NCBI GenBank assembly: GCA_041485885.1
Contig: JBGPKL010000006.1
Span: 45,974-109,973, forward strand
Reading direction: 5' to 3'
From: JACQFZ01 sp041485885
GTDB lineage: Bacteria; Pseudomonadota; Gammaproteobacteria; Acidiferrobacterales; Sulfurifustaceae
DNA length: 64,000 nt
The notes below the pieces were generated by a model. The model did no database searches and had not been told where the DNA came from. It was given only the letters and a program-made list of their open reading frames with translations. Positions 24,980 to 33,947 of this stretch are shown here, in pieces (the stretch's first letter is position 1; each line of letters starts with the position of its first letter). The position numbers were made by a program, and so were the translations under genes.

Positions 24980-26032
24980 ATGCAGTCGTCGAATCACGCG
25001 AAAAAATCAACCGACAGCAAGAGAGTCGTAGTGCTTGCGTTTGCGCTCGTCATCACGCTGCTTGCCGCCGGATTTAATTTCCTCGATCCCATCGAACGCC
25101 TCCGCCAGCTCTCCGCCGACGTGCCGCGCGAGAAAGTGACGCTCGCTCTCGGGCGCGAGCCACTCGCCGCGCTCGCGATCATCGCCCTCGATCGGAAGTT
25201 CTTCGAGGCCGCCGGAGTCGACGTCACCGTCAAGAAATACAACAGCGGCAACCTCGCGCTCAAAGGATTCCTCGCCGGCGAAGCGGAGCTCGCCACCACC
25301 GCGGACATCCCGATCGCTTTCGAAAGTCTCGCGCGCCAGGATTTCAGCATCGTCGCGACGATCGGCTCCTCCGACAACGAGCCACGCATCGTCGCGCGCA
25401 AGGACCACGGCATCCGGACGCCGGAGGATTTGCGCGGCAAGCGCGTGGCCACGCAGAAGTCCTCGGCCGTGCACTTTTTCCTGCACATGTACCTATTGCA
25501 GCACGGTATGACGGCGGAGGACGTGCAGTTGAGCTTCATGAAGCCGGAGGAGCTCGTCAAGGCGCTGGTCGACGGGCAGATCGACGCGTTCTCGATGCGC
25601 GAGCCGTTCGTATCGCAGGCGCTCGCGCCGCTCGGCGACAAGGCGGTCGTGTTCATGCAGCCGGGGCTGTATCGCAAGACCTTCAACGTGGTGGCGCATA
25701 ACGATCTGCTGAAGCAGCGGCCGCACGTACTGCCGCGGGTGCTGCAGGCGTTGATGCAGGCGGAAACGTTCGCGTTGCAACAGCCGGAAGCGGCGATCGC
25801 GATCGTGGCGCGGTCGCTCGAAGCGCAGCCGGCGGAGATCGCGGAGCTGTGGAAGGACTCCAACCTAATGGTTTCGCTCGATCAATCGCTGCTGGTCGGT
25901 CTCGAGGACGAAGCCAAGTGGATTATCGGAAGCAAGCTGAGCGAGGTTCGCCAAGCGCCGAGCTATCTGGATCTGATTCACGTGGATGCGCTCAAGTCGG
26001 TCAATCCGATCATGGTGTCGCTGATTCACTAA
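24980..26032 (+). CDS. membrane-anchored ABC-type substrate-binding protein (NMT1/SsuA-like)
   Basis: A 350-residue periplasmic-binding-fold protein. Residues about 14–32 (RVVVLAFALVITLLAAGF) form one hydrophobic helix with no lipobox, so it may be a retained anchor rather than a cleaved signal. The body reads KVTLALGREPLAALAIIALDRKFFEAAGVDVTVKKYNSGN…, with TPEDLRGKRVATQKSSAVHFFLHMYLLQHG, typical of nitrate/sulfonate/taurine binding proteins. ATG 24980 has AAGGAG 10 bases upstream; a TTG at 24974 is too close. It is followed at once by a histidine kinase rather than by permease genes, suggesting a sensing role. Ligand unknown. Confidence 0.83.
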   Translation: MQSSNHAKKSTDSKRVVVLAFALVITLLAAGFNFLDPIERLRQLSADVPREKVTLALGREPLAALAIIALDRKFFEAAGVDVTVKKYNSGNLALKGFLAGEAELATTADIPIAFESLARQDFSIVATIGSSDNEPRIVARKDHGIRTPEDLRGKRVATQKSSAVHFFLHMYLLQHGMTAEDVQLSFMKPEELVKALVDGQIDAFSMREPFVSQALAPLGDKAVVFMQPGLYRKTFNVVAHNDLLKQRPHVLPRVLQALMQAETFALQQPEAAIAIVARSLEAQPAEIAELWKDSNLMVSLDQSLLVGLEDEAKWIIGSKLSEVRQAPSYLDLIHVDALKSVNPIMVSLIH

Positions 26033-26041
26033 GGTCGCGCG

Positions 26042-27799
26042 ATGAATATCCGCAAGAAACTTTATTTGAACGCGGTGCTGCCGCTGATTCTCGTTGCGTC
26101 GATCGGCGCCGTGCTTTATGTGACGAGCCGGCACGTCGCCGACGTTACGGCGCAGGAACGCGTCGCGGCCGAGTTGGTAAAGGGCGTGTTCGAGCTGACG
26201 ATCGTCGCCGACGATTATTTGCTGAATCATTCCGAGCGCGCCGAGCGCCAGTGGAACATGAAATATCAGTCGCTCGGCCAACTGCTGGGTGAATTGCGTT
26301 CGCGCGAGCAGGCGCAGGCCGCGATTCTCGCGCGCATGAAGAGCGAGCACCAAGGCATCCTCGCTACTTTCAACGAGCTCGCCGCGAATCATCAAAAGGG
26401 GATCAAGAGCCAAGAACGCCAAGCATCGCTCGCCCAACGTCAAGCCGAGCTTGCCGCGGCCGCCGCCGCGAGTACTAACAATAAGAAGGTGCCTGCCACG
26501 CCCAACCCCGCGCTGCAAGAAGTGGTGACGGAGCAAGCCCAAGCGAAGCGTGAAGCCGCCGCGCTGCGCGAGTTCGACGCGCGTCTGGTCGGACAGCTCC
26601 TCGCGAAGTCGCAAGCGATGGTGTCGGGTGGTTTGCAGCTCGCGCGTATCAACCAGGACAAGGTCGCGCAGACGGAGCGCAACGCGGCCCTGACGATCTT
26701 CGGTTTCGTGCTGTTCACCGGGCTCGGCATCGCCGCCACGTCGCTGCTGATCAACCGCAGCGTGGTGCGCCCGATCGCCCGCGTGAAAGCCGGCACCGAG
26801 GCGGTCGCGAGAGGCGATCTTACCTACCGTCTCGGCATACGCACGAAAGACGAGATCGGCGATCTCGCGCGCACGTTCGATCAAATGTTGGACAACTTGA
26901 GGGCGACCACCGCGTCGCGCGATGAGCTCAACCGCGCGAACGAGGAGCTACGCAACTCCACCAGCGCGCTCATTCAGTCGGAGAAGATGGCGAGCATCGG
27001 TCAGATGGTGGCGGGCGTGGCGCACGAGATCAACACGCCGCTCGCCTACGTGCGCGGCAATGTCGAGATCGTCAAGGACCAGATGGATCAAACGCGACAG
27101 ATGCTCGAGGCCTATGAAGGTCTCGCGCAAGCGCTTCTGTCCGGCAACGACGAGAAGGTACTCGGCGAGAAATTCAACAACGTGAACGCCATGGCGGCCG
27201 AGTATCGCAACGGTACGACGGCCGAGGAGTCGAAAGATCTACTGGCGCGCGGCTTGAGCGGTCTCGATCAGATTCGCGAGCTGGTCATGAACTTGAAGAA
27301 CTTCAGCCGCCTCGATCGCGAGCGCGTCAGCGGGTTCAACTTGAACGAAGGATTGGACAACGTGCTGTTGCTGGCGAAGCCGGTTTTGAAGTCGCGCATC
27401 AAGGTCATCAAGGAATTCGGAGATATTACCTTCGTCGCCTGCTCGCCGTCGCAGGTCAACCAGGTGTTCTTGAACGTCATCACCAATGCGGCGCAGGCAA
27501 TCGATGCGGAGAAGGGCGGCACCATTCTTGTGAAGACGAGCATGGCCGGCCCAAAGGTGCAAATTCAAATTCGCGACAACGGCAAAGGCATCCCGCCGGA
27601 GACGCTGCCGAAAATCTTCGATCCGTTCTTCACCACCAAGAAGGTGGGCGAGGGCACGGGGCTGGGCCTGTCGATCTCTCGTAAGATCGTGGAGGAGCAC
27701 GGAGGAACCATCCAGATGCAGTCCGCCGTCGGGAAGGGTTCCTTGGTAACGATTACGCTGCCCGCGGAAGGGGCGGTTGAATTAAGGAAGAGAGCTTAG
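26042..27799 (+). CDS. membrane sensor histidine kinase
   Basis: A 585-residue kinase: TM1 about residues 8–28, a periplasmic helical region with an unusual Ala-rich, charged coiled segment (about 125–190), TM2 about 217–238, HAMP (RPIARVKAGTEAVARGDLTYRLGIRTKDEIGDLARTFDQM), then HisKA with VAGVAHEINTPLAYV (His 328). The catalytic domain has NQVFLNVITNAAQAI, IRDNGKGIPPE and GTGLGLSISRKIVEEHGG. About 60 residues between the H and N boxes (EAYEGLAQALLSGNDEKVLGEKFNN…) are characteristic of four-helix-type kinases. It lies 9 bases after the binding-protein gene and 12 before its regulator, so all three are one operon. Confidence 0.9.
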   Translation: MNIRKKLYLNAVLPLILVASIGAVLYVTSRHVADVTAQERVAAELVKGVFELTIVADDYLLNHSERAERQWNMKYQSLGQLLGELRSREQAQAAILARMKSEHQGILATFNELAANHQKGIKSQERQASLAQRQAELAAAAAASTNNKKVPATPNPALQEVVTEQAQAKREAAALREFDARLVGQLLAKSQAMVSGGLQLARINQDKVAQTERNAALTIFGFVLFTGLGIAATSLLINRSVVRPIARVKAGTEAVARGDLTYRLGIRTKDEIGDLARTFDQMLDNLRATTASRDELNRANEELRNSTSALIQSEKMASIGQMVAGVAHEINTPLAYVRGNVEIVKDQMDQTRQMLEAYEGLAQALLSGNDEKVLGEKFNNVNAMAAEYRNGTTAEESKDLLARGLSGLDQIRELVMNLKNFSRLDRERVSGFNLNEGLDNVLLLAKPVLKSRIKVIKEFGDITFVACSPSQVNQVFLNVITNAAQAIDAEKGGTILVKTSMAGPKVQIQIRDNGKGIPPETLPKIFDPFFTTKKVGEGTGLGLSISRKIVEEHGGTIQMQSAVGKGSLVTITLPAEGAVELRKRA

Positions 27800-27811
27800 A
27801 GGGAGAATGTC

Positions 27812-28747
27812 ATGTCGTCCAAAGCCACTGTCTTATTCGTCGATGATGAAGAGAACATTGTCACCACGTTGAAGGCGCTCTGTAAGAACAGGTTCACCGT
27901 GTACACCGCGACCAGCGGCGCGCGGGCGCTCGAGATCATCAAGAGCAATGCGATCCACGTGATCGTCAGCGACCAGCGCATGCCGGAAATGCAGGGCATC
28001 GAGCTGCTGCGCGAAGTACGCCAACTGTCGCCGCACACGATGCGCATCATGCTGACCGGATACGCCGACCTCGCCGCCATTATCGGATCCATCAACGACG
28101 GCGAGATCTATCGGTACATCTACAAACCATGGAGCAACAAGGACGTGGTCGATACCATTGAGGCGGCCGCCAACACCGCGCTCGCGCTCGCCGCCGATGT
28201 GGTCGCCTCGAGCGGCGGTGGGCCTGAAGCCGAGAGCAGTTGGCAGCCGGCGATCCTCGTGATCGACGACGATCAGGAGGTGTGCCGCACGGTTGAGAAG
28301 CTATTTGCCGGGCGCTGCAAAGTACTCTCGGCGTCGACCTGCGCTCAGGCGCTCGATATCCTCGACGACGAGCCGGTGGCCGTCATCGTTTCCGACGTTT
28401 TCGTCGGACACCAAGACGTGACGCCGTTCATCAATATCCTGAAGGAGCAGCACCCGGGCATCGTCACCGTCGTGTTGACCAAGTTCAACGACGCGAACAT
28501 GGTCGTCGGCCTCATCAACCACGGGCAAGTGTTCCGCTTTCTCGGCAAACCGTTCCATCAGGCGCAGTTGCGGGTGAGCGTTGACGCGGCGCTTCTGTAT
28601 TATGCGAAGTGCCGCCAGCAGCCGAGGCTGCTGACGCGCCACCTGGTGCAAAAGCTCGATACCGCCGCGGCGGCGAATCCGAGCTTCACGGCGATGCTTA
28701 TGATGCGGCTGCGGTCGTTACGCGCGGTCGCGGCGGCCGCGCGCTAG
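27812..28747 (+). CDS. response regulator with two receiver domains and no output domain
   Basis: A 311-residue protein of two receivers. REC1: acidic DDEE near residue 11, phospho-Asp 54 in VIVSDQRMPEMQG, Lys in YIYKPWSNKD. REC2: VIDDDQEV, Asp 195 in VIVSDVFVGHQDV, Lys in FLGKPFHQAQ. There is no DNA-binding, GGDEF or HD domain. The 45-residue C-terminal tail is basic and Ala-rich (SLRAVAAAAR at the end). Proteins like this relay phosphate or act by protein contact. REC2 lacks the usual MPxMDG after the Asp, so its partner or mechanism may differ. Confidence 0.88.
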   Translation: MSSKATVLFVDDEENIVTTLKALCKNRFTVYTATSGARALEIIKSNAIHVIVSDQRMPEMQGIELLREVRQLSPHTMRIMLTGYADLAAIIGSINDGEIYRYIYKPWSNKDVVDTIEAAANTALALAADVVASSGGGPEAESSWQPAILVIDDDQEVCRTVEKLFAGRCKVLSASTCAQALDILDDEPVAVIVSDVFVGHQDVTPFINILKEQHPGIVTVVLTKFNDANMVVGLINHGQVFRFLGKPFHQAQLRVSVDAALLYYAKCRQQPRLLTRHLVQKLDTAAAANPSFTAMLMMRLRSLRAVAAAAR

Positions 28748-28772
28748 TCCGATTCTTCCACGGAAGGAACGG

Positions 28773-28792
28773 CGCGGTCCGGGGGGACCGCG
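28773..28792 (+). promoter_or_regulatory. GC-rich hairpin between response regulator and sulfotransferase genes
   Basis: CGCGGTCC–GGGG–GGACCGCG is a perfect 8-bp stem, followed by GTTATTCG without a T-run. It may attenuate transcription into the downstream genes or protect the upstream mRNA 3' end. Confidence 0.5.
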
Positions 28793-28831
28793 GTTATTCG
28801 CTCGTACATAAAAGTGGGGGTGGTAATCTCC

Positions 28832-29986
28832 ATGGCGATCCAACTGGAAGAACGACCGGTCTTCATGCTCGGCGCGGAGCGTTCGGGCACGACGCTGATC
28901 ATGGCGATGATCGGTTGCCATCCGCGCATCGCGGTGCCCGAGGTGGTGTGGTACTACCCGCGCTTCCGTCCCTATGTTCACACCTACGGCGATCTGCGCA
29001 AGGACGAGAACTTCCGCACGCTCATCGCCGAAATGGCGTTCGGGTTGAAGACGCCGTTCTGGGGCATGCCGGTGAACCCGCGTACCCTGGTCGATGAAAT
29101 TTTCGAGTCGGTGCGCGAGCGAAGCTTCGCCGGCGTGTATCGCGCGATGATCGAGCGCTTCGCGCGCACGGCGAAGAAGCCCCGATGGGGCGAGAAGACG
29201 CCGTACAATTTGTTCTTCGTTAGAGAGATCAAGGAAGACTTTCCGAATGCGCAATTCATTTTCATCACGCGGGATGGCCGCGACGCCAGCGCCGATTACT
29301 TACAGTCGGGTTTCGGGCCGAACAATATTTTCTGCGCCGCCGAGGTGTGGAAGCTATGTCAGAACGCGGTCGAGCCCTGCCGCAGGCAACTCAGGTCCTC
29401 CGATTGGCTCGACATCAAGTACGAACGGCTCGTGCGCGAGCCCGAGCGTACGCTGCGCGAGGTGTGCGAATTCCTCGGCGAACGTTACTCGCCGGATATG
29501 TTGCAGTTCCATCAAACGGACCTCGCGAAAGCGCGTGGTGCCTCGCGGGATCACGCCCCACTCGGGGGGCCGGCTACCGATCGCTATATCGGCATTTACC
29601 GCGAGCTATTGAGCGTGCGCGAGCAACGCATCTTCGCCGCCGTCGCTGGCGAAGAGATGCGGCGCGCCGGTTACCCGATCGACGTCGAGCCGCTCACGAT
29701 CGACGCATCTGAGGTGGCGTTGTATCGCGAGCTCGACGGCCGCATCCGCGCGGCGACGCTCGATGCGCCGGAAGGACACATTGTCTACGAGAGCTACAAC
29801 GACTGGCTGGTCGACCAGCGCGAGGATCGACGACGCCGAGGCATTTGGCGCGACGCGGAGGAGAACAAACCGTTCCCCATCGGCGATCCGAACGAGGAGT
29901 TGATCACCGGCCAGCGCGCTTGGCGCAAATGGAAGAACCATCTGGGCGTTAGACGGCAGTACACGGGAAACAAGGTGATGCTGTAG
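28832..29986 (+). CDS. sulfotransferase family protein
   Basis: A 384-residue PAPS-dependent sulfotransferase-fold protein. The 5'-phosphosulfate loop is FMLGAERSGTTLI (about residues 11–23). The 3'-phosphate site is FITRDGRDASADYLQ with the conserved Arg and Ser. The segment IKYERLVREPERTLREVCEFLGERY is typical of the family. About 110 further C-terminal residues, rich in Arg and Asp, are longer than usual. Acceptor unknown (sugar, lipid or peptide). ATG 28832 with GGGGGTG upstream is preferred to GTG 28814. Its place among sulfonate-type transporter genes suggests a sulfur-linked pathway. Confidence 0.85.
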   Translation: MAIQLEERPVFMLGAERSGTTLIMAMIGCHPRIAVPEVVWYYPRFRPYVHTYGDLRKDENFRTLIAEMAFGLKTPFWGMPVNPRTLVDEIFESVRERSFAGVYRAMIERFARTAKKPRWGEKTPYNLFFVREIKEDFPNAQFIFITRDGRDASADYLQSGFGPNNIFCAAEVWKLCQNAVEPCRRQLRSSDWLDIKYERLVREPERTLREVCEFLGERYSPDMLQFHQTDLAKARGASRDHAPLGGPATDRYIGIYRELLSVREQRIFAAVAGEEMRRAGYPIDVEPLTIDASEVALYRELDGRIRAATLDAPEGHIVYESYNDWLVDQREDRRRRGIWRDAEENKPFPIGDPNEELITGQRAWRKWKNHLGVRRQYTGNKVML

Positions 29987-30028
29987 CCGCCCGCTACAGC
30001 GCGCATCCGAATCGATACGGAGGGATCC

Positions 30029-30901
30029 ATGGGAAGCGTTGCCGCCAATATTGTGGCGTTACGCCGACGCGGCGAAGAAGGTTTTTTGCTTGCAACGGCG
30101 CCAGCTAAGGAACGCGCGGTGAAAGGAGCAGTACGCATCGACAACGTTTCGGTCGAGTTCCGGCGCAACGGTGCCGCCTGCGTCGCCGTGAAGGACATCG
30201 ATGTCGAAATTGCGCCGGGCGAATTCACCGCGCTGCTCGGCCCCTCGGGCTGCGGAAAATCTACGATACTGAACGCCATCGGCGGAATGGTGCGCCCCAC
30301 GCGCGGGCAAGTGTGCATCGACGGGATACCGGTGCACGAGCCGAGCGCGATCTGCGGGGTCGTGTTTCAGCAGCATTCGTTGTTTCCGTGGATGACCGCG
30401 CTGGATAACGTCGCGTTCGGCCCGCGCATGCTCGGGCATGCGTCGCCGCACGAGGTCGCGCGGGGATTCTTGGTGCTGGTCGGCCTCGAGAATTTCGCGA
30501 CCGCCTACCCGGCGCAACTTTCCGGCGGCATGCAACAACGCGTCGGGATCGCCCGCGCGCTCGCGACGCGCCCACCGGTGCTTCTCATGGACGAGCCGTT
30601 CGGCGCGCTCGACGCGCAGACACGGATCATCATGCAGGAAGAGCTGCTCAAGATCTGGTCGGCGTTCAAGACGACGGTGGTGTTCGTGACGCACGACGTC
30701 GATGAGGCGATCTTTCTCTCCGACCGAATTCTGGTGATGGGTAATGCGCCCGGTTTTATCAAGGACGATATCCGCGTGAATCTCGTGCGCCCGCGCACCC
30801 CGGACATCGTGCAGACGCCGGAGTACGGCGCGCTGAATCGCCGTGTCGGCGCATTGATTCGCGAAGAGACGATGAAGATATTCAACAGCGTCATCCACTG
30901 A
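30029..30901 (+). CDS. ABC importer ATP-binding protein (SsuB/TauB/NrtD-like)
   Basis: A 290-residue ABC ATPase: Walker A GPSGCGKST (about residues 71–79), Q-loop VVFQQHSLFPW, signature LSGGMQQRVGIARAL, Walker B VLLMDEPFGALD, H-loop FVTHDVDEAIFL. The FPW-type Q-loop and the DEPFGALDAQTR run place it with sulfonate, taurine, nitrate and thiamine-precursor importers. About 35 N-terminal residues precede the usual family start, VRIDNVSVEF; GGAGGGATCC before ATG 30029 supports the longer form. The permease gene follows after 11 bases. Confidence 0.92.
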   Translation: MGSVAANIVALRRRGEEGFLLATAPAKERAVKGAVRIDNVSVEFRRNGAACVAVKDIDVEIAPGEFTALLGPSGCGKSTILNAIGGMVRPTRGQVCIDGIPVHEPSAICGVVFQQHSLFPWMTALDNVAFGPRMLGHASPHEVARGFLVLVGLENFATAYPAQLSGGMQQRVGIARALATRPPVLLMDEPFGALDAQTRIIMQEELLKIWSAFKTTVVFVTHDVDEAIFLSDRILVMGNAPGFIKDDIRVNLVRPRTPDIVQTPEYGALNRRVGALIREETMKIFNSVIH

Positions 30902-30912
30902 GGGAGCGACGC

Positions 30913-31722
30913 ATGGAGCGTAGGTTGCGAGCGGAACATCCACGAGCCGGTTGGCGCCTGCCGGCGGCGCCCGCGTGGCTGTCGAACACGGCCTGGATGT
31001 TGGCGGGCATCGGCGTGTTCGTGCTCATCTGGACGGTTGTCGCGATGCGGCTCAACAACCCGGTGCTGTTGCCCACGCCGGCGGTGGTGCTCGAAGGATT
31101 CTATGAGCTGGTTGCCGATGGGCTGCTCTTGAAGGACATCATCGCGAGCCTCAAGCGGGTTTTCGTCGGCTTCCTGATCGCGAGCTTCATCGGCGTGCCG
31201 CTCGCGATGTTGCTTGCCTACTTCGTTACGCTGCGGCGCCTGGTTCTGCCGGTGGTCAATCTCATTCGGCCGATACCGCCGATCGCCTGGATCCCGATCG
31301 CGATCCTTTGGTTCGGCATCGGCGACAAGCCGAGTTTTTTCATCACCGCGATCGCCGCGTTCTTTCCGATTTTCTTGAACTCGTTTTTCGGCGGCCTTTC
31401 GGTCGAGAGCCAGCACCTGAACGCGGCGCGTTGCCTCGGCGCGAAGAAGGTCGCGCTGGTCGTGCGCATCATTTTTCCATCGGCGCTGCCGATGATATGG
31501 ACGGGCTTGAAGATCGGGCTCGGCCAATCCTGGATGGCAGTCGTCACGGCGGAGCTGATCGCGGCGCAGTCGGGGCTCGGCTACATGATTCAGGTGAGCC
31601 GGCTAAATCTCGAGACGAGCCACGTCTTGGTCGGCATGGTAACGATCGGAGTCCTTGGATCGTTGATGGCGTTCGCGCTAACGAGCGTGGAGCGTTACGT
31701 ACTTCCGTGGAAGCAGAACTAG
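30913..31722 (+). CDS. ABC importer permease (SsuC/TauC-like)
   Basis: A 269-residue inner-membrane permease with about six transmembrane helices (for example WMLAGIGVFVLIWTVVAM, FVGFLIASFIGVPLAMLLAYF, IPPIAWIPIAILWFGIG). The cytoplasmic coupling loop is ARCLGAKKVALVVRIIFPSALPMIWTGLKIGLGQSWMAVVTAELI, the EAA-type motif. This is the BPD transporter family of sulfonate/taurine/nitrate importers. It acts with the adjacent ATPase and the binding protein that follows after 18 bases. Confidence 0.92.
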   Translation: MERRLRAEHPRAGWRLPAAPAWLSNTAWMLAGIGVFVLIWTVVAMRLNNPVLLPTPAVVLEGFYELVADGLLLKDIIASLKRVFVGFLIASFIGVPLAMLLAYFVTLRRLVLPVVNLIRPIPPIAWIPIAILWFGIGDKPSFFITAIAAFFPIFLNSFFGGLSVESQHLNAARCLGAKKVALVVRIIFPSALPMIWTGLKIGLGQSWMAVVTAELIAAQSGLGYMIQVSRLNLETSHVLVGMVTIGVLGSLMAFALTSVERYVLPWKQN

Positions 31723-31740
31723 CAGCGCGGAGGAAAGTCC

Positions 31741-32712
31741 ATGAAGCGGAAATTCGGTTTGCTGAAGTTTGCTGAAGGATTGTTGCTCGCGTCGTGGTTG
31801 GGCGGTTCGGTCGGTGCGATGGCCGCCGACGCGCCGGCGATCAAGATTCGTATTGCCTATCCGTCCGGCATGAACGGCCAGATTCCCGTCGTCATGGAAC
31901 GCGCCGGCCTCGCCAAGAAGCACGGACTCGACGCCGAGTTCGTCTTTTTCCAGTACGGCCCGCCGATGATGGAAGCGCTCGCCTCGGGACACGTCGACGC
32001 GGTCGTGACCAGCCTCATGCCGGTGACGACGTTTCTGTCTCGCCAGCCGAACGCGGCGACGGTGGTCGCGAGTCTCGGCGCGTCGAGCTATTCGCTCATG
32101 GTGCCCAAGGAGAGCGCGGCGAAAGCCGTGGACGATCTCAAGGGGAAGCGGATCGCGGTGTCGTTCAATTCCGATTCGCATCTCGACCTGCTGCGGCTGT
32201 TGAAGGAGCGCGGCCTCGATCCGAAGAAGGACGTCACGCTCTTGAACGTGCAGCCGAACGAGCTGGTGTTGACGCTGAACGAGGGTTTTACCGACGCCAT
32301 CGTCATCCGTCAGCCGCAAGTGTTAAAGATGCAGGAACAGTTTGGCGCGCGAATTATCCATACGTGGCCGTTCGAGTTCGTGTCGATCATGCGCACCGCC
32401 TATCTCGAAAAAAACGCCGATGCGTTGCCACGCTATCGCGACGCGTTGCGCGAATCGATTTACTATATCGCCACCCACAAGGAGGAGGCGAGCGTGTGGT
32501 TCGGCGAGAAGCTGCGCCTCGATCCGGAAGTCGTGCGCCGCGTGTCGGCCGACGATCCGAACTACCGCGACGTCAAGACGCTCAAGGAAGTTTCGATCGA
32601 TCTGTCGCCGGCGGTGCGCCGCCGCTTGAAGGACTGGTTCGAAGCCAGTTACGAGCACGGCATGGTGAAGGCGCGCGTCGACGCGGATGGCGATAAGATC
32701 TTCGCCAACTGA
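31741..32712 (+). CDS. ABC importer periplasmic binding protein (SsuA/TauA-like)
   Basis: A 323-residue exported binding protein. The signal peptide (MKRKFGLLKFAEGLLLASWLGGSVGAMA) precedes IKIRIAYPSGMNGQIPVVMERAGLAKKHGLDAEFVFFQYGPPMMEALASGHVDAVVTS, the standard opening of the NMT1/SsuA family; VDDLKGKRIAVSFNSDSHLDLLRLLKERGLD follows. It differs clearly from the first binding protein of the cluster, so the two may bind different ligands or divide transport and sensing. GGAGGAAAG precedes the ATG. Its stop lies inside the next gene. Confidence 0.9.
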   Translation: MKRKFGLLKFAEGLLLASWLGGSVGAMAADAPAIKIRIAYPSGMNGQIPVVMERAGLAKKHGLDAEFVFFQYGPPMMEALASGHVDAVVTSLMPVTTFLSRQPNAATVVASLGASSYSLMVPKESAAKAVDDLKGKRIAVSFNSDSHLDLLRLLKERGLDPKKDVTLLNVQPNELVLTLNEGFTDAIVIRQPQVLKMQEQFGARIIHTWPFEFVSIMRTAYLEKNADALPRYRDALRESIYYIATHKEEASVWFGEKLRLDPEVVRRVSADDPNYRDVKTLKEVSIDLSPAVRRRLKDWFEASYEHGMVKARVDADGDKIFAN

Positions 32713-33793
32713 CCGAGGGGGAATCGCCTCTCCCCGACCGCCGGCGCGCCGCCGAGCGTTCTTTCAGCGATATCCCTTTCTGCGCGAGTTTCTCGCCGAA
32801 CAGCTGCCGCTCGCCGGCGGCGTGTTCGCGCTCGGACTTGGAATATGTTTGCTGCTGTACGGATTCGTGCCCGATGGCGAGCGGCAGTTTCCGGTGTCGG
32901 GTGTTGCGCTCACCGTGCCGCAATTGTTATGGCTCGGCCTATGGACCGGCTACGCGATGGCGATCGTCGGACAGGCGAGCGGCACGTTCGTGTTGGCCTA
33001 CACCGCGTCGATTCTTCACTTCACCGGTGTGAGCCTGAGCCCGACCTGTTTGCTGATCGCCTTTCTCAACCCCTTCGGCGCACTGTTGGGTTTCAGACGT
33101 AACCACCAATGGAATCCGGACATGGCTCGCTGGCTTTGCATCGGCGGGATCGTGGGCGCGCCGTTCGGTCCGTTCTTGCGAGTATATTTCTTGAGCGACC
33201 CGACGCCGTTCAAAGCGGTCATCGGTTTAGTGCTGCTAGTTACCGCCGGGCAGTTGCTGCTCGAGGGCTGGCGCTGGTTCCGCCGCCGTGAAGCCGGCGA
33301 ACCGGGATTACCGCGCGGCTTTCGTATCCTGACCTTGGCGCGCACGTCGCGCCATATGCGCTTCGGCTACGGGAAGGACAACGTCACCTTTCGGCATTCG
33401 ACGATGTTCCTGACGGGTCTAGGCATCGGCGTTGCCGGTGCGACGATCGGCATCGGCGGCGGATTTCTGCTCGTGCCGATCTTGGCGCTCGTCTATCGAT
33501 TGCCGATGCCGGTCATCGTTGCGGCCAGCATCCCCTACGTTATCGTGTTGTCGCTGGCGGGACTGCTTTCCTACCTCTTCGTGCTGCCGGCGCTGACGAA
33601 CATCGCAACGCCGCCCGACTGGGGGTTCGGATTGTTGGTCGCGAGCGGCGCGATCCTCGGCGCGTGGCTCGCCGCTAAAACCCAGCGATTCATTCCCGAG
33701 GGGTGGCTCAAATGGTCGCTCGGCGCGGCGACCGGGCTTGTCGGCGTGCTTTATGTCGCGAATTATTTTTGGTCGCTACCCGTTAGGATATGA
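32687..33793 (+). CDS. TauE/SafE-family membrane transporter
   Basis: A 368-residue multi-pass protein with two homologous halves. The first is near GLWTGYAMAIVGQASGTFVLAYTASILHFTGVSLSPTCLLIAFLNPFGALLGF; the second contains GLGIGVAGATIGIGGGFLLVPILALVYRLPMPVIVAASIPYVIVLSLAGLLSYL with the family glycine motif. TauE/SafE proteins are proposed to export sulfite or organosulfur anions. The ATG overlaps the binding-protein gene by 26 bases with no good ribosome site, so translation is probably coupled. It closes the importer operon and would fit removal of a sulfonate breakdown product, but this is inferred. Confidence 0.87.
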   Translation: MAIRSSPTDRGGIASPRPPARRRAFFQRYPFLREFLAEQLPLAGGVFALGLGICLLLYGFVPDGERQFPVSGVALTVPQLLWLGLWTGYAMAIVGQASGTFVLAYTASILHFTGVSLSPTCLLIAFLNPFGALLGFRRNHQWNPDMARWLCIGGIVGAPFGPFLRVYFLSDPTPFKAVIGLVLLVTAGQLLLEGWRWFRRREAGEPGLPRGFRILTLARTSRHMRFGYGKDNVTFRHSTMFLTGLGIGVAGATIGIGGGFLLVPILALVYRLPMPVIVAASIPYVIVLSLAGLLSYLFVLPALTNIATPPDWGFGLLVASGAILGAWLAAKTQRFIPEGWLKWSLGAATGLVGVLYVANYFWSLPVRI

Positions 33794-33894
33794 GCGCTAT
33801 GCGCGTGCCGATGTAGTGGCTGTGCTCGTCGACTGCTGTCGTTGTAGGTAAAGCGGGGTGAGGCGGAGTCCTCGCGGTGGGTGTTCTTCGGGTC

Positions 33895-33928
33895 AAACAA
33901 AAACGCCGAGGTGATTTCACCTCGGCGT
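33895..33928 (-). terminator. intrinsic terminator after PhnD-like gene
   Basis: ACGCCGAGGTG and CACCTCGGCGT form an 11-bp stem with a 4-base loop; on the minus strand it is followed by TTTTTGTTTG. It lies 20 bases past the stop of the leftward gene at 33948 and may also stop rightward transcripts from the TauE gene, though no T-run exists on that side. Confidence 0.88.
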
Positions 33929-33947
33929 CGTGCGAGCGTTGTAACAG

